DNA from: Chloroflexota bacterium
Lineage (GTDB): Bacteria > Chloroflexota > Dehalococcoidia > Lucifugimonadales > Lucifugimonadaceae
DNA: 49,534 nucleotides
Direction: 5' to 3'
Assembly (NCBI GenBank): GCA_018649665.1
Contig: JABIHL010000100.1
Location: 1 to 49,534 of the forward strand
Shown piece after piece: positions 1 to 8,008 of this stretch (position 1 is the stretch's first letter; each line of letters opens with the position of its first letter). A program made the translations under genes and the position numbers. The notes beneath the pieces are model-generated. The model made no database searches and was not told the origin of the DNA. It worked only from the letters and a program-made list of their open reading frames with translations.

Positions 1-234
1 ATCCTTCATCTCATCACTGAACAGATCGCCAACTTCCATACCCATGGCTCGAACCACTGGAGCGCCTGCGGAGTTGGAATACTCGAGGGCGCCTTCTGGT
101 GACATGCGCATCACAGGATTGGGGTTCAAGTCGGGGAATTTGTTGAGCACCTTCATAGCGGTGATATCGGTTCCGTAGACGTTGATGCAGTTGAACTCGA
201 ACACTTCCACGATCTTCAGCGAGAGAACTCTCTC
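1..234 (-). CDS. Downstream PAS-repeat fragment, frameshifted from the next gene and cut by the window edge
   Basis: Translating the minus strand in the frame that reads ERVLSLKIVEVF gives an open frame from about base 234 to the window edge. It contains another copy of the KFPDLNPNPVMRM PAS-entry motif seen three times in the neighbouring ORF. ERVLSLKIVEVFEFNCINVYG aligns without gaps to GRTFSLLPVYTPEFEITNIYG of the preceding repeat, so this is the continuation of the same protein in another frame. About 20 residues that should link the two parts (the equivalent of KSIEDVCNEVTDEPLLVSG) are absent. This points to a small out-of-frame deletion or an assembly error. The 3' end lies outside the window, so a C-terminal effector domain cannot be judged. 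Confidence 0.6.
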
Positions 235-1241
235 ATCATGTCGACAGGAACTACGTCGCCCGTCTTCGCATTTACTGCCTTGCAAACAACATCGCTGGCG
301 GGGTTGGCGTATTCCAGCACACCATCGTGATTTATTCGAAGGACAGGGTTCGGATTCTGATCAGGGAACTTGTTCATCGCAATTCGAGCGGTGATGTCTG
401 ATCCGTAGATATTTGTTATTTCAAATTCTGGCGTGTAGACCGGAAGCAGCGAGAAAGTTCGACCTTCGCCGCTAACCAACAAAGGTTCGTCCGTTACCTC
501 ATTACACACATCTTCAATTGACTTGATCAGTTCCGGCTTCAGTCGCTCACCAACACCAGTCCCCATCGCCTTAACTACTAGATCGGCAGCATCGTTTGCG
601 TAATCCAACGTGCCATCACCAGTCATTTTCATCACAGGGTTAGGGTTCAAATCAGGGAATTTGGTCAGCACTTGCATCGCAGTTACGTCTGTGCCGTAAA
701 CGTTGATGAAACCCTGATCTTTGTACATAACGGGCAGAAGCGAATAAGTTTTGACCCCGGCGGTGATATTGAACGAGCCGCCCAAATCTCGGTCAGCTTC
801 TTTCATAAGACGCTCGAACAGTTCTTCAGGAACTTTTGAATCGTTCGAAATGCCAAGCGCAGAGGTTATCGGCTGGCTAGCGTCGTTCGAATAGAGCAAG
901 TCGCCATCGAAAGAAATTCGCAGAACGGGGTTGGGATTCAGATTTGGGAACTTGTTGATCGCCTCAAGCTGGTCACGAAGTCGGCTGTGTGCATCCGCAT
1001 TGGCCCGGCGTGCCGATCCAACGACAGTGGCACTCGTTAGTAGTGAAACCGTGAATGGCACCATCACCGTCAACGGAATCTGCCATGCCATCCTCGACGT
1101 CCACTCGCCGGCTATGAGCGATGCGCCCTGGGTGATGGCGACAAGCGTGGTCCCCACGACTACTGCCGTTTTGAGTGCTCTTCGTATGACTCGACCGTCG
1201 CGTAAATCGCTCAGCCAGATTCGCGTCTGCATGTTTAACAA
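216..1241 (-). CDS. Membrane-anchored multi-PAS protein with NrtS-like two-helix N-terminus, broken at its 3' end
   Basis: The protein begins with two predicted membrane helices (about residues 20-45 and 55-77). This segment, with RALKTAVVVGTTLVAITQG, resembles the small two-helix NrtS family. Three PAS-like modules follow at roughly 95, 200 and 305, each opening with KFP(N/D)xNPNPV(L/M) and a GxLxYxN core, and ending with an (N)VYGTDVTA-like strand. PAS modules sense ligands or redox state, so this is probably a sensor. The reading frame stops at TGA (216-218) in the middle of the third module, and the remaining module sequence continues in a different frame to the window edge. No kinase, cyclase or chemotaxis domain is visible. 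ATG at 1241 or the third codon (also ATG) could be the start. The PAS repeat assignment is firm; NrtS similarity is from memory of the family. Confidence 0.75.
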   Translation of the reverse strand: MLNMQTRIWLSDLRDGRVIRRALKTAVVVGTTLVAITQGASLIAGEWTSRMAWQIPLTVMVPFTVSLLTSATVVGSARRANADAHSRLRDQLEAINKFPNLNPNPVLRISFDGDLLYSNDASQPITSALGISNDSKVPEELFERLMKEADRDLGGSFNITAGVKTYSLLPVMYKDQGFINVYGTDVTAMQVLTKFPDLNPNPVMKMTGDGTLDYANDAADLVVKAMGTGVGERLKPELIKSIEDVCNEVTDEPLLVSGEGRTFSLLPVYTPEFEITNIYGSDITARIAMNKFPDQNPNPVLRINHDGVLEYANPASDVVCKAVNAKTGDVVPVDMMREFSR

Positions 1242-1473
1242 CTTGGTGAATTCGTCCCTAGAACCGGAGTCGAAGCTTACCGGAAATCACTGCTACTTGT
1301 GTTCATTACGGCAGGGATTCTGGGTAGGCAGCCCCTGCAGTCGGTCGGTTAGATTCAACCGCAACGAAAAGGGCGCGTGAATTAACTCATAAACAGCATG
1401 AACTACCGTTACCCTGCCCTGAGCACATTAAGTTTCCAAAATCCCCAACGCCCAATCGAGCGCTATCTCACTC

Positions 1474-2898
1474 ATGTCCAACCGATCGAAAACTCTCGGA
1501 ATCTACGCCTGGCCTCCACACATTCAAGCTGAAGGTGTGAACGCCGTTCTCGATAATCTGCAGTCGATAGGCGCTACTTCCGTATCGACCTCCACCTACG
1601 TTGCTGAACCCGCAATCGATGGCGAGGGCGACCGGCGCGAACCGCCGCAGAACGGCAACAAGGGATTGGTGAGAGAGATAGATCGTCCGCTTTGGGGACG
1701 CAAGGCGCTTTACTTGCACACAGGGCCGAGCTTCAGCCACGATTCGAAGCTGTACGACGGCATGAAATATGCCCCAGAGGCACCGAACGATCTAACTCGC
1801 AAGCACGGCGATGTGATTCACAATTTCCTTGCTGAAGCCAATAAGCGGGGCCTCAAAACCTATATCCAGACCTCACCTTCACGACTTCCGACACTGCGAG
1901 ATGGCGTCGACGAATCGGAACGACTTGCCGACACCCCACGGCTTCCGTTCGGCAAACTTCCCGCTAACCGAATGGTGAATTTCGCTTCTTTAGCTAGCCC
2001 CGCCGTGGTCGATTTCATGGCTGCTGAAACTGCAGACATCATCGCAGAATATCCCGAAGCTGACGGCTTGTTGTTAGATCGAATGGAACAGAGTTTTTAT
2101 ACGTTCGACGATGCATTCGTCGACTACGGCTCGCACGCCCAAAAGGCTGCCGAAAAGTACGGCCTAGATTTCGAATCGATAAACGGAGCAGCTGGCGCTG
2201 CCCTTCAGCACTTTGCTTCGATCACCAACGACGAGCTTGATTCTGTGCAGTCGAAAATCGACATCCCAATCGCATTCCCGGGCTTGGCTCAAAACGATTC
2301 AAGCAGCGGGCAATCGTTGAATGACGCTATGAAGCTTCGCTCTAAAACGGCGAGCCACTTGCTCAAGACGATCCGTGAATCAGCCGACTCAGTACGCCCG
2401 GAAGTCGAACTAATCCCAATCACATTCCCGCCACCGCTATCTTTGCTTACAGGGGTCGACTTTTCGAAGTATTCGAAGTACGCCGATGCGGTGATGATCA
2501 AATTCTTCACCATGCACTGGCCACTGATCGTGACTTACTGGACCGAAGGCATCACAGCGATGAATCCTACGCTTGACCCCAATAAGGTCGCCCGAGCAGT
2601 TTCGATTGCCCTCGAGCTCGAAGATGTTCCTTCTACGAACGCCGGTGATTACGCATACCCCGAACCCGATACACCACACCGTGCCGGAACCAATGCTCAG
2701 ATAAGCAAAATCAAAGTCGCAACAAAACAGGCAAAAAAGATGCCGATCCTGCCATCCGTTCATGGTTATGGACCGTTAGAAGATGTGGAGCGTCGATGGC
2801 GAATTGGTTGGGAGACCGGTGATTCGGGCATGTGGGTCAACAGGTACGGCTACTTGAGTGAGCCTAAATTGAACCTATTGAAACGTGTAATTTCTTAA
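1474..2898 (+). CDS. Uncharacterised protein, possible glycosidase-like TIM barrel
   Basis: A 474-residue protein without signal peptide or membrane helices. I do not recognise a named family. The layout looks like a (beta/alpha)8 barrel: repeated hydrophobic strands followed by helices, including TLGIYAWPP near the start, LKTYIQTSPSRLP around residue 130, and ADGLLLDRMEQSFYTFDD around 195-212, where an acidic pair follows a strand as in glycoside hydrolase-like barrels. ELIPITFPPPLSLL and YADAVMIKFFTMHWP further on could be later strands. The only upstream neighbour is divergent (232 bp away), so this gene has its own promoter. A sugar-processing role would fit the dehydratase genes downstream, but that is inference. 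Confidence 0.7.
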   Translation: MSNRSKTLGIYAWPPHIQAEGVNAVLDNLQSIGATSVSTSTYVAEPAIDGEGDRREPPQNGNKGLVREIDRPLWGRKALYLHTGPSFSHDSKLYDGMKYAPEAPNDLTRKHGDVIHNFLAEANKRGLKTYIQTSPSRLPTLRDGVDESERLADTPRLPFGKLPANRMVNFASLASPAVVDFMAAETADIIAEYPEADGLLLDRMEQSFYTFDDAFVDYGSHAQKAAEKYGLDFESINGAAGAALQHFASITNDELDSVQSKIDIPIAFPGLAQNDSSSGQSLNDAMKLRSKTASHLLKTIRESADSVRPEVELIPITFPPPLSLLTGVDFSKYSKYADAVMIKFFTMHWPLIVTYWTEGITAMNPTLDPNKVARAVSIALELEDVPSTNAGDYAYPEPDTPHRAGTNAQISKIKVATKQAKKMPILPSVHGYGPLEDVERRWRIGWETGDSGMWVNRYGYLSEPKLNLLKRVIS

Positions 2899-3037
2899 CG
2901 ATTTCTTCATTACATGCGCCTATCGGCTCTCGGTTTGAACTCGATTTCGGGTTATTGTTGTTTATCTTAATTTTCTGACGGACGCAGCTTGTTCGTAAAT
3001 CTTACTGTCAGAACGACTGCAGGAGCAAAACCAAAAC

Positions 3038-3172
3038 ATGCCTGACTGGTGGCTGGAAGCGACTTTACCGACCGTTGTGTTCGGTTTCTTGCTCGTGCTC
3101 TGGGTATTTATTCCTGCTCCCGACGGTGAATCCGATTTCGGAAGTCGATTGCGCGACAGGTTCCGCAAATAA
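3038..3172 (+). CDS. 44-residue single-pass membrane peptide coupled to the permease fusion
   Basis: ATG at 3038 opens a 44-codon frame, MPDWWLEATLPTVVFGFLLV..., with one hydrophobic helix (about residues 9-27) and a positively charged tail ending RLRDRFRK. An AGGAG sequence at 3021-3025 lies 12 bases upstream. The stop codon overlaps the next start in TAATG (3170-3174), the usual sign of translational coupling. The peptide is too short for the supplied ORF track. It may be a small accessory subunit or a translated leader of the permease-ASPIC protein; no family is recognised. The inside-positive tail suggests the C-terminus is cytoplasmic. Confidence 0.6.
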   Translation: MPDWWLEATLPTVVFGFLLVLWVFIPAPDGESDFGSRLRDRFRK

Positions 3173-6100
3173 TGTTTGCTACTGCCGATCGTAAACGACT
3201 TCTTGTCGGTCTCCTACTTCTCGCCGTAATCATGGGCCTGTTTCTGGCGTTCAACCGACTGCCGAAAATTGGCATCGTTGGTGAAGATCTCGACGCCGTG
3301 CAATCGCCGACCAGCCAATGTTTCCAGGGCTTCTGTATCGAACGTGATCCCGGCGTAAGCTTCACAACTCGCTGGATCAAATTTTCGATCACATACCTTC
3401 GCTTGGTAACTGTCGGAATGACGTTCGCATTCATCACTGCAGGTCTTGCCGAAGCGTTCCTATTCTCAAAATCTATCAGTAGCGGTCTTCCGACTGCCGG
3501 CGTGTTCCGTAGAACAGTTCAAGGAACTGTTACCGGTGGAATGATGAACCTGTGCTCGGCGTGTATCGTGCCGGTGTCATCGGCATTCCATAGAAGAGCC
3601 AGCATCGAAGGCGCAATAGCGATGGTGCAGGGTTCAACCACCCTGAATATTCCCGCGCTCGCAATGGTCTTCTTTGTGTTTAGCCCTGTGCTTGGCTTCA
3701 GTCGATTAATTCTGGCGATAGTTGGTGCGCTAATAATCGGACCGATCGTAGTTCTGAGTGTCCGACGTGATCGAGTGAAGAACGTCGAGATTCCAGACAC
3801 CTATCAGGAACCAGTCGATCAAGCCGGCTGGGGTGAAGTGCTTGCTCCAGCGTTCAGGCACTGGGCGAAGGCAAGTATTGGCTATGCCATCCGTCTTTCA
3901 CCAATCATGATCTTCGCCGGGTTCGCCAGTGGTCTCGCAATCCAATGGCTCAGCCCTGAAGTTATCGCCACCTATCTGGGTAACGATGTTCGAGGCGTGC
4001 TGCTGGCAGCAACGTTTGGTGTGCTCATCAACGTTCCGCTTCTATTTGAAATCCCGCTTGTTGCCCTGCTGTTGCTTTTGGGAATGGGTACGGCTCCTGC
4101 CGCTACCCTGCTGTTCGCAGCTGCAGCTGGTGGCCCAGTTACGTTCTGGGGGCTCGCCAAACTGATGCCTCGCAAAGCACTGGCGACTTTCGCCGGGGCG
4201 ACTTGGGCTGTCGGTGCGCTTGGTGGCATTTTGGTTCTAGTTGGCGGCAATTATTTCTGGGAAGAAGCTGGGCTAAACGACCGCTTGGCGAAGGCGTCTG
4301 AGTCGCGAACGGTCGAGGAATTGTTCCTCGCTTCGGGCGCAGATCCTGTAGATCTGGCCGACTATCCGTTGGTTCTAGACGGCATTCCAGCAAGCGACGA
4401 ATTTGCTCCATTCCAGAACATCGCTCCGCTAATTGGCACCGATGCGCTGATCGAAAATAGATATCCCGGCGTAGCGATATTCGACTTCGACCGTGACGGT
4501 GATCAAGATTTCTATGTGACCTCTGGCGAATCGAACGCTGCCTTCCAGATCACCCGCGGTGGTCCAAACAAGCTATTCAGGAACGATGGCGACAACATCT
4601 TCACCGAGATCGCCGATTCAGCTGGCGTAGCAGCGCCAACACACAACTCGACCGCGGTCGCAGCTTGTGACTTGGACAACGACGGATTCCAAGATCTGTA
4701 CGTTGGTGCGCAGGGACGTATCGGCGACAATCTCGACTACCGATCGGCTGCCCAAATTCCCGCTCTTGCCGCTGTAGTACAGGATCGACTATTCCACAAC
4801 AACGGTGACGGAACGTTCACAGATATCACTGCCACGGCGTTTGGCACGCAAGCTAACCCTCGTTCAGCTGCCAGCATCGCTTGTGGCGACCTAGACAACG
4901 ACGGATGGCTGGACCTATACGTTGGTAACCGAGCCGATCAAGATTTCGTGCGATTCGACACTTCACGCCACCATGGTCATTTCAACACGTTCTTCCACAA
5001 CAATGGCGATGGAACGTTCACCGACCAAACTGTCGAATCAGGACTCGTCTCACCTCCCATTCGAATGCGTGACATATCGGGCAACCCGATCGTCTACTCG
5101 GCTCCCGGTAACACGACCATCGAGGGATTCGATATCAGTGTCACCGACGCCAACGGCAACATCGTGGGAGACCCAGCGGGTCAAACATGGACGACGTTGA
5201 TGTTCGATCACGATAGTGATGGCGATCTTGATCTATGGATCGGAGACGACGGCGATCGACTCAAGGTTTACCGAAACGATTCGAACCCGGCCGGAATTAC
5301 TTTCACGCCTATCGAAGAGCTACTTGGTATCGACCAGATGGGTCAGTGGATGGGCTTTGCGCTGGGTGATTACGACGGAGACGCCGATCTAGACGTGTTC
5401 GTTACCAACATGGGCTTCCAACCGCTGGAACGTCCGTGGCCCGGCGTGCCTTCGGCCGACTGCGCCTACTATCACTCGACCAGCACTGGCACTTGCTTCC
5501 ACGCGCTGATCGAAAATCGGGTGAACGAGGAATCGGAGCCTAGTCGACCGGGTGCATTCGCATTCGTCACAGGCGAAACGATTGTTTCTCCTTCGGGCAT
5601 CATTCCGCCAGCTTCACTTGGCGATGAATTCGAGGCGCAAAACGAAGCTCAAATAATCGGTCTTGAAGCCTACGAATTCGGCTTTGGTACTGCGTTCTTC
5701 GATATGGACAACGATGCCGACCAAGATTTGTACTGGCTCGGTTCAATTGCGGCTCGTGGCGAAGGTCCTCAGGGTGATGTCGCTCCCGGCGTAGGTCGCT
5801 TGCTGCAGAACGACGGGAACGGCTCTTTCGCTGATATCACCGCTGAAGCCCGGATTATCGATTCGCTTGCTGTCGACTACTCAATTCTCGATCCAGAAGA
5901 CAACAACTTCAACGCACGTAAACAGCGTATCGGCGTCGAGTTCCACGAGAACGGCAAGGGAGTCGCTGTCGGCGACCTAAACGGCGATGGATTCATCGAC
6001 GTAATCGGCACTAACAGCAACGGCGAGACATTCGATGCCGACGGAGAACGAGCCGTGGCGAGTGGTCCGTTGTTCGTGTGGATGAACAGCGGTAACGACA

Positions 6101-6402
6101 ACAGCTGGATATCGTTCCGACTCACTGGCGGGATGAGCATTTCGAGCACTGGATCAAACGCCGATGCTATCGGTGCGAAGATCATCGTGACTCACGCCAG
6201 ATACGACGGTAAAGAAGTTACTCAGGTGAAGGAAATTCTTGGTTCGTCGAGCTTCCTATCGATGAGTTCAACCGATGCACACTTTGGTATCGGGAACGCT
6301 GAATCTGTGTCGGTAAGAATCGAATGGCCAAGCGGTCGAACGATGAACCTGACAGACCTAGAACTCAACAAGCTCCACGAAATCAATGAGCCTGCGAGCT
6401 AG
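3172..6402 (+). CDS. Fusion of DUF318/ArsP-like permease with FG-GAP/ASPIC-UnbV (CRTAC1-like) domain
   Basis: The first ~375 residues form about eight to nine membrane helices and carry features of the predicted permease family PF03773 (ArsP/YraQ type): a Cys-bearing loop NLCSACIVPVSSAF near residue 125 and TLNIPALAMVFFVFSP. From about residue 420 come FG-GAP/VCBS calcium-loop repeats with the DxDxDGxxD pattern, for example DFDRDGDQDFYV, DLDNDGFQDLYV and DLDNDGWLDLYV. The C-terminal ~75 residues (GAKIIVTHARYDGKE to RIEWPSGRTMNLTDL) match the ASPIC/UnbV domain. ASPIC proteins are normally secreted, so the propeller probably faces outside while the permease sits in the membrane. ArsP-type permeases export organoarsenicals; the substrate here is unknown. 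Start ATG overlaps the stop of the 44-aa gene. No frameshift is seen through the junction, so the fusion appears genuine. Confidence 0.88.
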   Translation: MFATADRKRLLVGLLLLAVIMGLFLAFNRLPKIGIVGEDLDAVQSPTSQCFQGFCIERDPGVSFTTRWIKFSITYLRLVTVGMTFAFITAGLAEAFLFSKSISSGLPTAGVFRRTVQGTVTGGMMNLCSACIVPVSSAFHRRASIEGAIAMVQGSTTLNIPALAMVFFVFSPVLGFSRLILAIVGALIIGPIVVLSVRRDRVKNVEIPDTYQEPVDQAGWGEVLAPAFRHWAKASIGYAIRLSPIMIFAGFASGLAIQWLSPEVIATYLGNDVRGVLLAATFGVLINVPLLFEIPLVALLLLLGMGTAPAATLLFAAAAGGPVTFWGLAKLMPRKALATFAGATWAVGALGGILVLVGGNYFWEEAGLNDRLAKASESRTVEELFLASGADPVDLADYPLVLDGIPASDEFAPFQNIAPLIGTDALIENRYPGVAIFDFDRDGDQDFYVTSGESNAAFQITRGGPNKLFRNDGDNIFTEIADSAGVAAPTHNSTAVAACDLDNDGFQDLYVGAQGRIGDNLDYRSAAQIPALAAVVQDRLFHNNGDGTFTDITATAFGTQANPRSAASIACGDLDNDGWLDLYVGNRADQDFVRFDTSRHHGHFNTFFHNNGDGTFTDQTVESGLVSPPIRMRDISGNPIVYSAPGNTTIEGFDISVTDANGNIVGDPAGQTWTTLMFDHDSDGDLDLWIGDDGDRLKVYRNDSNPAGITFTPIEELLGIDQMGQWMGFALGDYDGDADLDVFVTNMGFQPLERPWPGVPSADCAYYHSTSTGTCFHALIENRVNEESEPSRPGAFAFVTGETIVSPSGIIPPASLGDEFEAQNEAQIIGLEAYEFGFGTAFFDMDNDADQDLYWLGSIAARGEGPQGDVAPGVGRLLQNDGNGSFADITAEARIIDSLAVDYSILDPEDNNFNARKQRIGVEFHENGKGVAVGDLNGDGFIDVIGTNSNGETFDADGERAVASGPLFVWMNSGNDNSWISFRLTGGMSISSTGSNADAIGAKIIVTHARYDGKEVTQVKEILGSSSFLSMSSTDAHFGIGNAESVSVRIEWPSGRTMNLTDLELNKLHEINEPAS

Positions 6403-6411
6403 TAATTCTAG

Positions 6412-7896
6412 CTACTCGGTTTGATCCGGGCGTTTCGGCTTGGTGAGAATCGCCAGCACGAGTCCAATCAGCGAGAATATCGTCACGAGCAAGTAGGCAA
6501 ATTTCCAGCCGTTCATAAACGATTCACTAGCTGGTTCGTTGCCAGTGATTTTGTTCAGCGGGATGTCGAAACCATCGGCAACCATGATGCCCACGACGAC
6601 AGCCGATGCAATCGCTTGCCCCGCCACGTTACCAACGTTCCGTGTCAGGTTCGTTAGTGCGCCAACAACTCCGAACGATTCCTTTGGCACGCTTCCCAAA
6701 ATCGTGCTGTTGTTTGGTACTCCCCAGAGTCCCATTGCTAGTCCGTTTATCAGCAACACGAAAATGACGATCCATAGCGGTGTTTCAGCTGAGAAGAACA
6801 TGAACGCAACAGCGGTTGCGACCAACATTGCAAAGCCGACTATCGTGAACGGACGCTCACCGATTCGATCGCCCATTCGCCCTGACGTACTTGCCGCAGT
6901 AGCCATTCCAAGTGACGTGACAAAGATGATTGCACCAGCTGCAGCCTCTTGGATATCTCGCAGACTAATCAGATAAATCGGCATTAGGAATCTGACAGCC
7001 GTAGTACCCAAGAACCCTAAGAATCTGGTGGCGACCGCCATCGTGAAGACCAAATTCTTGAACATGCGTAGATCAAGCATTGGTGCGTCGGACTTAAGTT
7101 CCCACCAAACGAACAGCGCAAATAGCACTGCCGACGACGTCAGACCACCAAGTATCAGAGGAGAAACAATAGCCACCCCGAACGGGTTGTTGATCAAGAT
7201 AACAACGACGGTAATCACGAGCCCTGAGACGATCGCGCCCACCCAGTCGAACGCCTGTTTGCCCCCGCCGCGACGCTGAAGGCTGACGATTTTCTCATCG
7301 AGAATGAAATATCCCGCGACGGACGCAATACCGATAGGGATCGTCAGCATCAGGAACAGCGACTGCCACGGCAGGAATTGAAGCACGAGACCAGCGATAA
7401 CCGGACCGATAGCACCACCAATTGCTACCGAAGTAGTCTGTGCTCCGATCGCCTTTCCGCGTTCATGTGCCGGGAAAACCGAGAGAACCATAGCGGTACC
7501 GACCGATTGCCCCATGGCATTACCGATGGCTGTAAACACTCTTGCTGCGATCAGCAGTCCGAAGGTCGGAGCGAGAGACGTAAATACCGACCCACTCGCA
7601 AAAAGAACCAGCCCGATTAAGTGGACTTTCTTTCGGCCAATAATGTCGGCCATTCTGCCCATAGGCATCATGAACGCACTGATGGTCAGTCCCTGTGCGA
7701 TCACCACCCAAGAAGCATTGCGCAACGTTACGTTGAACGTATCGGCGATCTGGGTCAACGCAATGAACACCATGCCCATGCTGGCTACCATCGTGAAGAA
7801 GGCGATACCGATTGCGGCAAACGCTTTCCACTTGTACGCGTCTAAATCGACAGGCTGGTCAGGCTGAGTTGTTGGTGAATTCTTTTGTTCGGTCAC
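6412..7896 (-). CDS. MFS transporter, DHA2 (14-helix drug:H+ antiporter) family
   Basis: A 494-residue protein with about 14 hydrophobic helices. It shows the MFS motif A GRMADIIGRKKV in the loop after helix 2 and a motif-C-like stretch GGAIGPVIAGLVLQF in helix 5, both typical of EmrB/QacA-type exporters. The start is GTG at 7896 followed by TEQKNS. The N-terminal ~20 residues are polar and cytoplasmic. The gene converges on the permease-ASPIC gene with only nine bases between stop codons. An imperfect 18-bp palindrome lies about 60 bp upstream (7955-7972) and may be an operator for a substrate-responsive repressor. Substrate cannot be read from sequence. Confidence 0.9.
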   Translation of the reverse strand: MTEQKNSPTTQPDQPVDLDAYKWKAFAAIGIAFFTMVASMGMVFIALTQIADTFNVTLRNASWVVIAQGLTISAFMMPMGRMADIIGRKKVHLIGLVLFASGSVFTSLAPTFGLLIAARVFTAIGNAMGQSVGTAMVLSVFPAHERGKAIGAQTTSVAIGGAIGPVIAGLVLQFLPWQSLFLMLTIPIGIASVAGYFILDEKIVSLQRRGGGKQAFDWVGAIVSGLVITVVVILINNPFGVAIVSPLILGGLTSSAVLFALFVWWELKSDAPMLDLRMFKNLVFTMAVATRFLGFLGTTAVRFLMPIYLISLRDIQEAAAGAIIFVTSLGMATAASTSGRMGDRIGERPFTIVGFAMLVATAVAFMFFSAETPLWIVIFVLLINGLAMGLWGVPNNSTILGSVPKESFGVVGALTNLTRNVGNVAGQAIASAVVVGIMVADGFDIPLNKITGNEPASESFMNGWKFAYLLVTIFSLIGLVLAILTKPKRPDQTE

Positions 7897-7954
7897 GCTG
7901 GGTGAATCGAATCAGGAATGTGGGCGAAAATTGGCACGGGCGTCATACTACTCC

Positions 7955-7972
7955 CGCCGCGTGCACACGGCG
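7955..7972. promoter_or_regulatory. Imperfect 18-bp palindrome upstream of the DHA2 exporter
   Basis: CGCCGCGTGCACACGGCG is a palindrome with 8 of 9 pairs matching. It has no loop, so it is better read as a DNA operator than as an RNA hairpin. It sits between the end of the dehydratase gene (8009) and the exporter start (7896) on the same strand. The binding protein is unknown. Confidence 0.35.
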
Positions 7973-8008
7973 CAAGTTCAGAAGCCTAACCACGATGAAT
8001 CTGCCGTC

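Noticed and set aside
6397-6413. AGCTAG-TAATT-CTAGCT at a convergent junction as a terminator
   Set aside because: Only six mostly AT pairs and no U-tract; it is formed by the two mirrored stop codons.
6421-7867. Plus-strand ORFs opposite the MFS exporter
   Set aside because: They follow the antisense frames of membrane-helix codons and show no motif.
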